Assembly (NCBI RefSeq): GCF_010723735.1
Contig: NZ_BLLB01000002.1
Location: 3,968,001 to 4,032,000, forward strand
DNA from: Mycolicibacterium hippocampi
GTDB lineage: Bacteria; Actinomycetota; Actinomycetes; Mycobacteriales; Mycobacteriaceae
Direction: 5' to 3'
DNA: 64,000 nt
Below the pieces are notes generated by a model. That model worked only from the letters and a program-made list of their open reading frames with translations, was not told where the DNA came from and ran no database searches. Shown piece by piece: positions 50,111 to 58,167 of the stretch. The translations under genes were made by a program, and so were the position numbers. How positions within the stretch are numbered: the stretch's first letter is position 1; the number at the start of each line of letters is the position of its first letter.

Positions 50111-50389
50111 ATGGGGGAAATCGCGTCGGTGGATGTGGACCGGCTGCGACGGCTCGCCGACGCCGTCTCCGCCGCTGCTGTGGAGATTGCCGACGCGCCG
50201 TGGCCGGAGCTGGAACCCGGCGGGCTGCGCGGCTCGGCGGTGAGCGAGCGGGTGCGGCCCGGGCCGGTCGGAGAACAGGTTCGTGAGGTCGTCGAAAAGC
50301 TGCGGGAATGGGCGTCGGCAGCGCGCACGTCGGCGGCGATGTTCGAGCGCGCCGACGCCGTCAACGGTGATCGGTTCGCTTCCGGATGA
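50111..50389 (+). CDS. Small WXG100/ESX-like helical protein
   Basis: Helical protein of 92 aa, similar in size and pattern to proteins of the ESX/WXG100-like superfamily: VDVDRLRRLADAVSAAAVEI, a central PWPELEPGG turn and a second helix VREVVEKLREWASAARTSAA. The classical WxG motif is not exact. It overlaps the downstream hydrolase gene by 4 nt (ATGA), so the two products are probably partners. I recall a similar small-plus-DUF1023 pair in M. tuberculosis (Rv2078-Rv2079). Export by a type VII system is possible but not shown. Confidence 0.7.
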   Translation: MGEIASVDVDRLRRLADAVSAAAVEIADAPWPELEPGGLRGSAVSERVRPGPVGEQVREVVEKLREWASAARTSAAMFERADAVNGDRFASG

Positions 50390-51999
50390 CCCGCCCGACC
50401 GTGTCGCAGGCGCAGGCATGGCAGCCGGCGGCGCTGCACCGCCTCGCCGACGACTGGGACGCCGCGGCCCGGCGGTTCAGCGAACAGGTCGAGGCGGCCG
50501 TGGCTGCCGCGTACAGCAGCGGTGACCACTGGACCGGTGCGGCAGCCGACTCCGCGCGCCGGCAGGCCCGGCTCATCGCCGACGGCGCCGAGTCGGTGGT
50601 CCGCAGCTTGGTGACGGCCTCGGTGGCCGCCCACGACGGCGCCGACCAGCTGGCGGCGGCCCGCTCCGAGGTCCTCGGCTGGGTGGACAAGGCCCGGGGT
50701 GAGGGCTTCGCGGTCGCCGACGACGGCGCGGTGTCGGTCGACGCCGCCCCGGTGCCGCTGCTGATCCAGCTCGCCGGCGGTGACGACGCGGTGGCCGCCG
50801 GTTTGTTGGAAAGCCGGGCCGTCGAGCTTGGTGAGCGGATCACCGACGGACTCGGGCGTCTCGGCGCCGCCGACGCCGACGCCGCCGGTGACATCGCCGA
50901 CGCATTGGGACTGGGCCGCACCGGGCCGCCGGTGGCGGCGACCGTCCCTGCAGGCGCTTGGCCGGTGCAGGCGGCCGACGTCGTGGACGCCTGGCCGGCG
51001 ATGAGTCAGAACAGGATCTCCGCACAGATCGCCGCCATGACCACCGCACAGCGGGACCGCCTGGTCGCCGAGTTCCCCCGGGAGGTGGGCAACACCGACG
51101 GGGTTCCCTGGCCGATGAGGATCGCCGCGAACCGGCTCAACATCGCCGACGCGATCGCCGCCGAAGACGGTCGCGACGCCGGATCCCGGCGACGGATCGC
51201 CGTGTACCGCGGCCTGCTCGCCGAGATCGACGACCCGGTCGGTACCGGCGGTCGCATCCAGCGTCAGATCCTGGCGTTCGATCCGGCCCGCGCTGCGCTG
51301 GTCGAGCTCAACGGGCAGCTCTCGACCGCCCGTGGGGTCGCGGTGCTGGTCCCCGGGGTGAACACTACGATCGACGATTCGGCGGCCAACACCGCCACCG
51401 CCCGCCGGTTCGTCTCCGCCGGTCGCGGCGACGTGGCCGTGATCACCTACCTCGGCGGGCCGTTCCCGCAGGTCCGGGATCCCGCGGCGGCGTTTCTCCA
51501 GGCCGCCGACCCGGGGTTCGCGCTGGACATGGCGCCGGGGCTGGTGGCGTTCACCGAGGACGTCGATCGGGCGGTGGGTGACGGCGTCGCTGTGACGGTG
51601 ATCGGCCACTCCTACGGCGGGTCCATCGTTGGGACGGCCGAGGCGCTGGGGATGACGTCGGACCGCACCCTTTTCCTGGCCGCGGCCGGAGCCGGGGTGG
51701 GCGTCGACGATCCCGGGGACTGGCACAATCGCAACCCGGACGTACTGCGGTTCTCGATGACCGCGCCCGGCGACTTCATCGAGGCCGTTCAGGGCATCCC
51801 CGGCGGTCCGCACGGGGCCGACCCCGACGAGATGACGGGCGTGATCCCGTTGCGCACAGGTAGTTACGACGACGGTCGACCGGTGTGGGGGTGGCCGGCC
51901 CATTCCGGGATGCTCAACCGCCCGTCGGATGCGTGGCGGGCGATCCTCGCGGTGATCGTCGGCGATTCGCAGACCCTGGAGCAGGCGACCGCGAGATAG
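50386..51999 (+). CDS. DUF1023 alpha/beta hydrolase with ESX-like N-terminal domain
   Basis: Protein of 537 aa. Residues about 1-110 are a helical WXG-like region with RLADDWDAAARRFSEQVEAA and YSSGDHWTGAAADSARRQAR (WTG turn). Residues about 305-500 form the DUF1023 alpha/beta hydrolase with nucleophile VTVIGHSYGGSIVGTAEALG and a probable His near WGWPAHSGML. No signal peptide is seen. WXG-like N-termini on long effector proteins often mark type VII substrates, so a secreted or envelope-associated esterase/lipase-like activity is a reasonable hypothesis. It is coupled to the preceding small gene. Confidence 0.82.
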   Translation: MTRPTVSQAQAWQPAALHRLADDWDAAARRFSEQVEAAVAAAYSSGDHWTGAAADSARRQARLIADGAESVVRSLVTASVAAHDGADQLAAARSEVLGWVDKARGEGFAVADDGAVSVDAAPVPLLIQLAGGDDAVAAGLLESRAVELGERITDGLGRLGAADADAAGDIADALGLGRTGPPVAATVPAGAWPVQAADVVDAWPAMSQNRISAQIAAMTTAQRDRLVAEFPREVGNTDGVPWPMRIAANRLNIADAIAAEDGRDAGSRRRIAVYRGLLAEIDDPVGTGGRIQRQILAFDPARAALVELNGQLSTARGVAVLVPGVNTTIDDSAANTATARRFVSAGRGDVAVITYLGGPFPQVRDPAAAFLQAADPGFALDMAPGLVAFTEDVDRAVGDGVAVTVIGHSYGGSIVGTAEALGMTSDRTLFLAAAGAGVGVDDPGDWHNRNPDVLRFSMTAPGDFIEAVQGIPGGPHGADPDEMTGVIPLRTGSYDDGRPVWGWPAHSGMLNRPSDAWRAILAVIVGDSQTLEQATAR

Positions 52000-52017
52000 C
52001 CGAGGCGAGCGCGGAAC

Positions 52018-52797
52018 TCAGTCGCGGGCGATCCAGCCCAGTCGCCGGCTGATGGCGTCGGCCGCGGCGATGGTCAGCTTCGCGACCTCTTCGAACCGCT
52101 CCACCCCGAGACGGTACGAGGGACCCGAAACACTCAGCGCCGCAACCACTTGCGAGTTGGCGTCGTAGACCGGCGCAGCGACGGCGTTGAGCCCGACCTC
52201 GAGCTCCTCGGACACGCTGGCCCAGCCGCGTTCACGCGTCTGCGACAGTTGCTCCTGCAGCTCGGTGGTGCTGGGCACGGTGGTGTCGGTGAAGGCGCCC
52301 AGTACGTCGCCGAGCCGGGACCGGACGTCGGCGGGATCCAGCCCGGACAGCAGCACCTTCCCGCTGGAGGTCGCGTGCGCCGGGCAGCTCTGTCCGACCC
52401 AGGTCCGCAGCGTGATCTCGGCGGGGCCGATGGCCTCGACGATGTTGACGATGCGGTCCCCGTCGAGCACCGCGAGGTTGGCGGTTTCGGCCACCTCGAT
52501 GCTGAGCGCCTCGCAGATGCCCTGACTGAGCTTGGCCATGTCCAGTGCGGCGCTGGTAGCGCGGGCGAGCCGGGCCACCGCGAAACCCAGCCGGTACTTG
52601 CCGCGCTCGGCGATCTGCTCGACGAATCCGCGGGCCTCCAACACCGCGATCAGCCGCGAGACCGTCGATTTGTGCACACCGAGTTCGTCGGCGATCTCGG
52701 TGACCCCCGCCTGGCCCAGCTCGGCCAGGATCTCCAGCACCAGCAGCGCGCGGTCGACGGACTGTACGGCGGCGGGCGAACTGTCACGCTTGACCAT
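52018..52797 (-). CDS. IclR-family transcriptional regulator
   Basis: Regulator of 259 aa with an N-terminal helix-turn-helix (LEILAELGQAGVTEIADELG then VHKSTVSRLIAVLEARGFVE) and a C-terminal IclR ligand domain (TWVGQSCPAHATSSGKVLLS, RGWASVSEELEVGLNAVAAP, ALSVSGPSYRLG). It is the last gene of the betaine-type operon, 12 nt after the truncated permease. Two 15-bp palindromes with 3-nt spacers before the first gene of that operon match the IclR operator architecture, so autoregulation of the operon by this protein is likely. Effector unknown. Confidence 0.9.
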   Translation of the reverse strand: MVKRDSSPAAVQSVDRALLVLEILAELGQAGVTEIADELGVHKSTVSRLIAVLEARGFVEQIAERGKYRLGFAVARLARATSAALDMAKLSQGICEALSIEVAETANLAVLDGDRIVNIVEAIGPAEITLRTWVGQSCPAHATSSGKVLLSGLDPADVRSRLGDVLGAFTDTTVPSTTELQEQLSQTRERGWASVSEELEVGLNAVAAPVYDANSQVVAALSVSGPSYRLGVERFEEVAKLTIAAADAISRRLGWIARD

Positions 52798-52809
52798 TGC
52801 TGCTAGACC

Positions 52810-52992
52810 TTACTTCAGCAGGTCGGCGCACCGGCATCGCCGACGCCCCGCGGTCCCGAACCCGAAGTAGAACAGCTGGAAAGTGCCCGTGAGGATGGAG
52901 ATGTAGCTGACCCCGGCGGCGAAGCTGGCGAACTTGCCGATACTGCGGTCCAGAGACTGCCGGTAACCGAAGTGCTCCATGCCGCTGTCCAC
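52810..52992 (-). pseudogene. Truncated amino-acid/amine permease (APC type) remnant
   Basis: Reading frame of 60 codons. Residues about 5-47 (MEHFGYRQSLDRSIGKFASF, then AAGVSYISILTGTFQLFYFG and FGTAG) match the N-terminal start of APC-superfamily permeases, which are normally 450-520 aa; the sequence then changes to RRRCRCADLLK and stops. A GTG start with GAGGGG upstream is present, so transcription and initiation signals survive. This is best explained by a large internal deletion that joined the first helix to the last codons. It lies between the Rieske gene (15 nt) and the IclR gene (12 nt), where a substrate transporter would be expected. Confidence 0.65.
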
Positions 52993-53007
52993 CGGTTACC
53001 CCTCACG

Positions 53008-54147
53008 TCAGCAGAGGCTGGACACTACCCACTCATGGAACTGCGCGATGTGGTGTTCGGCGGGAACGAGCACTCCCCCGTGCCGGTAGGCCCGTGAGGA
53101 CATGGCGGGCTGGGTGCGCTCACAGGCCGCAAAATCCTGCTCGTTGACCCGGTGGAACAGCTCCGCCGAGCGTGCGATGTCCTGTCCGCTTCCGAGGACG
53201 TCACCGGTGTAGAGCCAGTCGCATTCCACGACGGTGCGGTCCGCCGACATCGGGTACATCCGGTGGAAGATGACATGGTCGGGCACCAGGTTGATGAACA
53301 CCGTCGGTTTGACGGTGATGGCGAAGTAGCGTCGGTCCTGCTCGTCGGTGATGCCCGGCAGCCGGTCGAACCCGGCCGCTCCGCCCACTGTGAATCCGGC
53401 TACCTGCGCGCCGAATTCGCTACCGATGCCGATGTTCGCCTGGGCCGCCACCCCGCGTGCGAACTCGGGCACGACGTCGACGAGCTCGGGGTGGATGGAG
53501 CTGCAGTGGTAGCACTCCATGAAGTTCTCCACGATCAGCTTCCAGTTCGCGGCCACGTCGTAGACGACCCGGTGGCCCACGTCCAGACCGCCGATACCGT
53601 AGCGGTTGATGGCGTCGGCGTCGTCGAGCGTCCTGGTGGCCTCGGCCACCACCTCCTCGAACGCAGGCGGGGTGTCGGACAGACACACCCAGGCGTAGCC
53701 GAGCCATTCGGTCAGTGCCACCGGCACCAGGCCGTACTCGTAGCGGTCGATCGGTGCGCCGGCACCGTCGGTCAACAGACCGATGTTGGGCGCGGCGGTC
53801 AGCCTGCCGTCCAGCGCATAGGTCCAGGAGTGATACGGGCAGCGCAGGTTGCGCTTGACTTCGCCTTCGGGCTCGGTGCACAACTGCGCCCCGCGGTGCC
53901 TGCAGATGTTCAGAAAGGCCCGCAGCAGGCCGTCGCGTCCCCGCACCAGCAGCACGCTCTCCCGGCCGACCTGCACCTTGCGGAATTTGCCCGGCAGCGC
54001 AAGATCCGCCGACCTGGCGGCGCAGAACCACATGTCCTCGAAGATGTGTTCCTGCTCTGCGGCGAAGACGTCGGCGCTGGCGTAGTAGTGGCCGCCGAGT
54101 GTGGTGCGCAGCGCCGGCGCGGCCAGGGGCGAACGATCTCCGGTCAT
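53008..54147 (-). CDS. Rieske ring-hydroxylating-type oxygenase, GbcA-like
   Basis: Oxygenase subunit of 379 aa. The Rieske 2Fe-2S ligands are ICRHRGAQLCTEPEGEVK and LRCPYHSWTYALDGRL (C-x-H...C-x2-H), and the mononuclear iron site is in ENFMECYHCSSIHPEL (His pair). The sequence is of the type of glycine betaine and carnitine/stachydrine demethylases. Its product would be an N-demethylated amine. The ATG overlaps the stop of the FAD oxidoreductase gene (ATGA). A ferredoxin/flavin reductase partner (GbcB-like) is not present in the operon. Substrate inferred from context. Confidence 0.85.
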   Translation of the reverse strand: MTGDRSPLAAPALRTTLGGHYYASADVFAAEQEHIFEDMWFCAARSADLALPGKFRKVQVGRESVLLVRGRDGLLRAFLNICRHRGAQLCTEPEGEVKRNLRCPYHSWTYALDGRLTAAPNIGLLTDGAGAPIDRYEYGLVPVALTEWLGYAWVCLSDTPPAFEEVVAEATRTLDDADAINRYGIGGLDVGHRVVYDVAANWKLIVENFMECYHCSSIHPELVDVVPEFARGVAAQANIGIGSEFGAQVAGFTVGGAAGFDRLPGITDEQDRRYFAITVKPTVFINLVPDHVIFHRMYPMSADRTVVECDWLYTGDVLGSGQDIARSAELFHRVNEQDFAACERTQPAMSSRAYRHGGVLVPAEHHIAQFHEWVVSSLC

Positions 54148-55277
54148 GTGGTCACCAGCCGCTTCGGGTCGAACAACGAGATCGGATGCCCGGTGCCGCC
54201 GTCGATGGCGAGGTCGGCGAGGATCTCGCCGACCACCGGGACGAACTTGAACCCGTGGCCCGAGAATCCGCACGCGACGGTCACCGACGCGCACTCGGGG
54301 TGCCGGGCGATCACAAAATGCTGATCGGGGGTGTTGGAGTACATACAGGTCGCCGACTGCAGACACCGACCGTCCAGCGCAGGCAGCAGTTCGGCTGCGC
54401 GTGCCCGCATCTCGCGGATCTCGTGGTCGTATACGGTTCGGTCGATGGTGTCCGGGGTGCACACCACGCCCTTGCGGAAGAACGCGACCTTGACCCCGCC
54501 CCGCGGGCCGTCGATGGCGGGGAAGCCGTAGATCTGCATCCCGTCGACGCCCTCGTGGATGAAGATCGGGTGCTCGGTGAACGGCGCGGTGCCCCCGACC
54601 GGGTCGAGCCAGTAGAGCACCTGCCGCTCGATCGTGATCGGGATGCCGAACTCGGTGAGCAACTGCGGCGCCCAGGCACCGGGGCAGATGACCAGCTGCC
54701 CCGCCGTGTACGTCCCTCGTTCGGTACGCACCGTCACCCCGGAGGACGTCTCGGCCCATTCGAGGACTTCTTCGCCGAACTGCAGCGTTGCGCCGACCTG
54801 TTCGGCGAGACCGAGATGGGCCGCGACTGTCAGTTCCGGCCGGGCGAACCCCGCCATCTGCTCGTACAGCGCGATGTCGTCGGCGCCGGGGGTGAATTGC
54901 GGGTGGCGGGATCGGATCTCACCGGCATCGAGCACCTCGTGCCGAAGCCCCCAGCGACGGCTTGCGGTGAGGCTGCCGGCGACGGTCAGGCAGTCCGGCG
55001 GGCCGATGAACAGCCCACCGGTGACGCGGTACACCTCGGTGCGTGAGGCGGCGGCCAGCCCGGCCCACAGCTCGTAGGCGCGCAGCAGAAGCGGCACATA
55101 CGCGGGATCTTCGAAGTAGGACTGCCGGATGATCCGTGAGCCACCGTGGCTGGAGCCCTTGTCGTGGGCGGGGGTGAACTTCTCCAGCCCGAGGACGCGC
55201 TGTCCGCGCGCAGCGAGGTGGTATGCGGCAGCGCTTCCCATGCCGCCGAGCCCGATGACGATGACGTCGTATCCCAT
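54144..55277 (-). CDS. Monomeric sarcosine oxidase-type FAD oxidoreductase
   Basis: Flavoenzyme of 377 aa. The dinucleotide-binding start is YDVIVIGLGGMGSAAAYHLA, and FTPAHDKGSSHGGSRIIRQS is the typical second motif of the MSOX/MTOX family. The covalent FAD is expected on the Cys of SATCMYSNTPDQHFVIARHP, which matches the conserved Cys-Met-Tyr site. It should oxidise sarcosine or another N-methyl amino acid to the demethylated product plus formaldehyde and H2O2. AGGAGG lies 7-12 nt upstream of the ATG. It is downstream of the DMGDH-like gene by 5 nt. Confidence 0.9.
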   Translation of the reverse strand: MGYDVIVIGLGGMGSAAAYHLAARGQRVLGLEKFTPAHDKGSSHGGSRIIRQSYFEDPAYVPLLLRAYELWAGLAAASRTEVYRVTGGLFIGPPDCLTVAGSLTASRRWGLRHEVLDAGEIRSRHPQFTPGADDIALYEQMAGFARPELTVAAHLGLAEQVGATLQFGEEVLEWAETSSGVTVRTERGTYTAGQLVICPGAWAPQLLTEFGIPITIERQVLYWLDPVGGTAPFTEHPIFIHEGVDGMQIYGFPAIDGPRGGVKVAFFRKGVVCTPDTIDRTVYDHEIREMRARAAELLPALDGRCLQSATCMYSNTPDQHFVIARHPECASVTVACGFSGHGFKFVPVVGEILADLAIDGGTGHPISLFDPKRLVTT

Positions 55278-55282
55278 CTCCG

Positions 55283-57727
55283 CTACCTCCTGATCCGAGC
55301 CATCTCGGGGTCGACCACAGGTTCGGCGTGTACGACGGCGGTGTGAGTGACACCGCGGTAGGCCACAGTGACCGTGGCGCCGATGTCGACGGCCGCCGGC
55401 AGGTACGCGTAGGCGATGGTGCGTCCGACCGTCGCGGAGTGCCCGGCGCTGGTCACGTAGCCGACACAGCGACCGTCGACGAAGACCGCCTCCTTGCCGA
55501 GCACGGCAGCGTTCGGGTCGTCGAACACGATGCTGCGCAGCACCGACTGCGGAGCCGCCGACTGTTGCAGCGCGGCCCTGCCGACGAAATCGGCGGCTTT
55601 GTCCATCCGCACCGCGAAGTCCAGCCCGGCGGCCGCGGGCCGGTGTTCGGCTGTCATATCGGCTCCCCAGCTGCGGTAACCCTTTTCGATGCGCAGGCTG
55701 TTGAAGGCGATCCGGCCGGCGGGGATGATTCCGTGCTCGTGGCCAGCCTGCGTCAACAGATCCCACAGCGCCGTGCCGTATTCGGCGCTGGTGTAGATCT
55801 CCCAGCCGAGTTCGCCGACATAGGACACCCGCATCATGGTCACCGGGATGGTGTCGAGGAAGGTGCGCAGCGCCCGGAAGTACCGGAAGCCGTTGTGGGA
55901 CAGGTCGTCGGGGCACAGTGGGGAGACCACTTCACGGGCGCGAGGGCCCCACAGCCCGATGCAGCAGGTTGCACCGGTCACGTCGCGCAGCGTGACGTCC
56001 CGCGGCAGGTGGCGACTGAGCCAGTCGAAGTCCATCGGCGAGTTCGCGCCGACCTGGAAGATCTCCGGCGCCAGCCGTGCGACCGTGAGATCGCTTCGGA
56101 TGCCGCCATTTTTGTCGAGGAGCAGCGTGTAGGTGACGGACCCGACACTCTTGTCGACGTTGTTGGAGGTCATCTGCTGCAGGAACGCAGCTGCGCCGGG
56201 ACCGCTGACCTCGTAGCGGGTCAGTGACGTCATGTCGTACATGGCGACTGCCTCTCGCGTCCAGCTCGCTTCGGCGACAGAGATCGGCGACCAGAACCTC
56301 GAGGCCCATTCGTCGCGTTCGGGAATGACGAGACCGTCGGCCCGAAGTCGTTGCGTCAGTTCATCGTTGGCCTGGTACCAGGCCGGGCGTTCCCAGCCGC
56401 CACCTTCGTAGAAGAACGCTCCCGCCTCGATCTGGCGCGCGTGGAAGGGACTGGTACGAAGTCCGCGCAGCTGGGTCCGGTACTGGTGCGGATGGATGAC
56501 GTCGTAGACCTCGACAAACGCCTGGGAGCTGGTCGCCATGATGTACGACGGACTGCGCGCCGCCTCCTCGAAACGGTACAGGTCGCATTCGTGGGTGTCG
56601 ATCGACGGCGTGCCATCGATGATCCACTCCGCCGTGGCCCGCGCGACACCTGCCGAGTGGGTGACCCAGACCGCTTCGGCGACCCAGAACCCGGGCAGCT
56701 CGCGGTGCTCGCCGATGATCGAGAAGCCGTCCGGGGTGAACGAGAAGATTCCGTTGAACGCCTCGTCGAGCTTCGAATCCTCAAGGGCGGGAATCAATTC
56801 GGTGGCAGCCGCCCAGGCAGGGGCGAAGTCCTCCTCGGTGAACGGCAGCATCGACGGCATCGGTTCTGCCGCGGTCTCGGCCGATAAGGTGGACATGTCG
56901 ACGGGCATCGGGCGGTGACTGTAGGACCCGATGCCGAGGCGGTCGACGTGCTCGCGGAAGTAGAGATCCCGGTCCTGGTGGCGCAGGATCGGCAGGCCGG
57001 CTTCGGTGAGCTCGGTGTTGCGCCCCACCAACGCCTCGATCTGCCCGGTTCTGCCGTACTGGTGCGCCATCGGCACCAGCGGAAGCACCAGGCCGACCTG
57101 ACGGGCGAGCTGCGCACCCCAGAACCCCGCCGCGCAGACGACGATGTCGGCGTCGAGGACACCGTCGTCGGTGCGCACCCCGGTGACGCGCGAGCCGTTG
57201 TCGACGATGCCGAGCACCTCGGTGTGCGGCCGGAACGTCGCTCCCCTGGCCTGGGCCCGGTGCGCCTGGGCCTCTGCAGCACGCAGCGCCTTGGCCAGTC
57301 CGTCGGCCGGGGTGTGGAAGCCGCCGAGGATTCGGCCGCTGTCGATGAGCGGGTGTAGCGCAACACATTCGGCCGGCGTGACCAGCCTTCCGTCGATCCC
57401 CCACGCCTGCGCCATCCCCGCCTTGCGGTGCAGGTCAGCCCACCGCTCGGGGGTGGTGGCGACCTCCAAGCCGCCGACCGGGTTGAAGGCCCACCCATCC
57501 GGGTGCTGCAGTGAGCCGAACTTCTCGACCGTGTACTTCGCGAACGCGGTCATGGTCTTCGACGGGTTGGTCTGGAACACCAACCCGGGGGCGTGGGAGG
57601 TGGAACCGCCGGTGGCGAACAGCGGTCCACGGTCCACGACGGTCACGTCGGTCCAGCCGCGCTCGGTCAGCTCGTCGGCCAGAGAGGTACCGACGATGCC
57701 GGCACCGATCACCACGATTTTGGGCAT
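55283..57727 (-). CDS. Dimethylglycine dehydrogenase-type FAD/GcvT fusion
   Basis: Protein of 814 aa. Residues about 1-390 are an FAD-dependent oxidoreductase (IVVIGAGIVGTSLADELTER, with GSTSHAPGLVFQTNPSKTMT, where the His is the probable covalent FAD site). Residues about 400-810 form FAO/GcvT-type folate-binding domains that capture the released methylene group as methylene-tetrahydrofolate (YDMTSLTRYEVSGPGAAAFL, YTLLLDKNGGIRSDLTVARL). The family demethylates dimethylglycine to sarcosine. The ATG at 57727 gives the proper MPKIVVIGAG start. It is the first gene of the operon, and two IclR-type palindromes lie 59-92 nt upstream. Confidence 0.92.
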   Translation of the reverse strand: MPKIVVIGAGIVGTSLADELTERGWTDVTVVDRGPLFATGGSTSHAPGLVFQTNPSKTMTAFAKYTVEKFGSLQHPDGWAFNPVGGLEVATTPERWADLHRKAGMAQAWGIDGRLVTPAECVALHPLIDSGRILGGFHTPADGLAKALRAAEAQAHRAQARGATFRPHTEVLGIVDNGSRVTGVRTDDGVLDADIVVCAAGFWGAQLARQVGLVLPLVPMAHQYGRTGQIEALVGRNTELTEAGLPILRHQDRDLYFREHVDRLGIGSYSHRPMPVDMSTLSAETAAEPMPSMLPFTEEDFAPAWAAATELIPALEDSKLDEAFNGIFSFTPDGFSIIGEHRELPGFWVAEAVWVTHSAGVARATAEWIIDGTPSIDTHECDLYRFEEAARSPSYIMATSSQAFVEVYDVIHPHQYRTQLRGLRTSPFHARQIEAGAFFYEGGGWERPAWYQANDELTQRLRADGLVIPERDEWASRFWSPISVAEASWTREAVAMYDMTSLTRYEVSGPGAAAFLQQMTSNNVDKSVGSVTYTLLLDKNGGIRSDLTVARLAPEIFQVGANSPMDFDWLSRHLPRDVTLRDVTGATCCIGLWGPRAREVVSPLCPDDLSHNGFRYFRALRTFLDTIPVTMMRVSYVGELGWEIYTSAEYGTALWDLLTQAGHEHGIIPAGRIAFNSLRIEKGYRSWGADMTAEHRPAAAGLDFAVRMDKAADFVGRAALQQSAAPQSVLRSIVFDDPNAAVLGKEAVFVDGRCVGYVTSAGHSATVGRTIAYAYLPAAVDIGATVTVAYRGVTHTAVVHAEPVVDPEMARIRR

Positions 57728-57785
57728 AGGCCGACCGCTCCATTTCGGCAAAGAGATTCTCGACGGCGACGTTGACGATCTTATG

Positions 57786-57800
57786 TTGCGTATTACGCAA
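57786..57800. promoter_or_regulatory. IclR-type operator palindrome 1
   Basis: TTGCGTATTACGCAA is a perfect palindrome with 7-bp arms and a single-base centre; read as 6-bp arms it has a 3-nt spacer, the IclR operator layout. It lies between the betaine operon and the divergent small gene. Confidence 0.65.
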
Positions 57801-57804
57801 CGCA

Positions 57805-57819
57805 TTGCGTCATACGCAA
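57805..57819. promoter_or_regulatory. IclR-type operator palindrome 2
   Basis: TTGCGTCATACGCAA repeats the same arms (TTGCGT/ACGCAA) around CAT. Its centre is 19 bp from that of palindrome 1, about two helical turns, so two dimers could bind side by side. Confidence 0.65.
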
Positions 57820-57916
57820 CAGATCATCCATCTTCGGAGCCTCGGACGCAAGACGGACACGCGATGGAATTGTCGGAGCGGCGGGACCGGCTGGCGTGAC
57901 GAGAGGAGGTCATCGA

Positions 57917-58167
57917 ATGAACTCACCCGACCAGGCCGACCCCCAACCGTCGGAGTCGTCAACAAATGATGACGACTCCGCTGCCGACGGTGCCGCGACC
58001 AAGCGCACGAAGCCGTGGTGGCAAGACCACCCCGAGTTGGACGCGATCAGAGCCCGTGTCGAGGCGGAAATCTACGGGCTGGCCTGACCTGGGCACAGAT
58101 CGGCTGTGTCCTAGGTGTCAGCCGGCAACAGTTGCACCGGCGGTTCCGTGACCCCGCGAAATCCTAG
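57917..58167 (+). pseudogene. Frameshifted small helix-turn-helix protein
   Basis: The ATG at 57917 has AGGAGG upstream and opens a frame of 56 codons (start NSPDQADPQPSESS, end PWWQDHPELDAIRARVEAEI then YGLA) that stops at 58087. Directly after, in the -1 frame, the sequence reads on to TWAQIGCVLGVSRQQLHRRF and a stop at 58167, a convincing helix-turn-helix tail of the AQIGxxLGVSRQ type. The two parts look like one interrupted protein of about 80 residues. The last stop overlaps the prcA stop. Either a recent frameshift, a sequencing error or programmed frameshifting could explain it; no classical slippery heptamer is seen. Confidence 0.6.
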
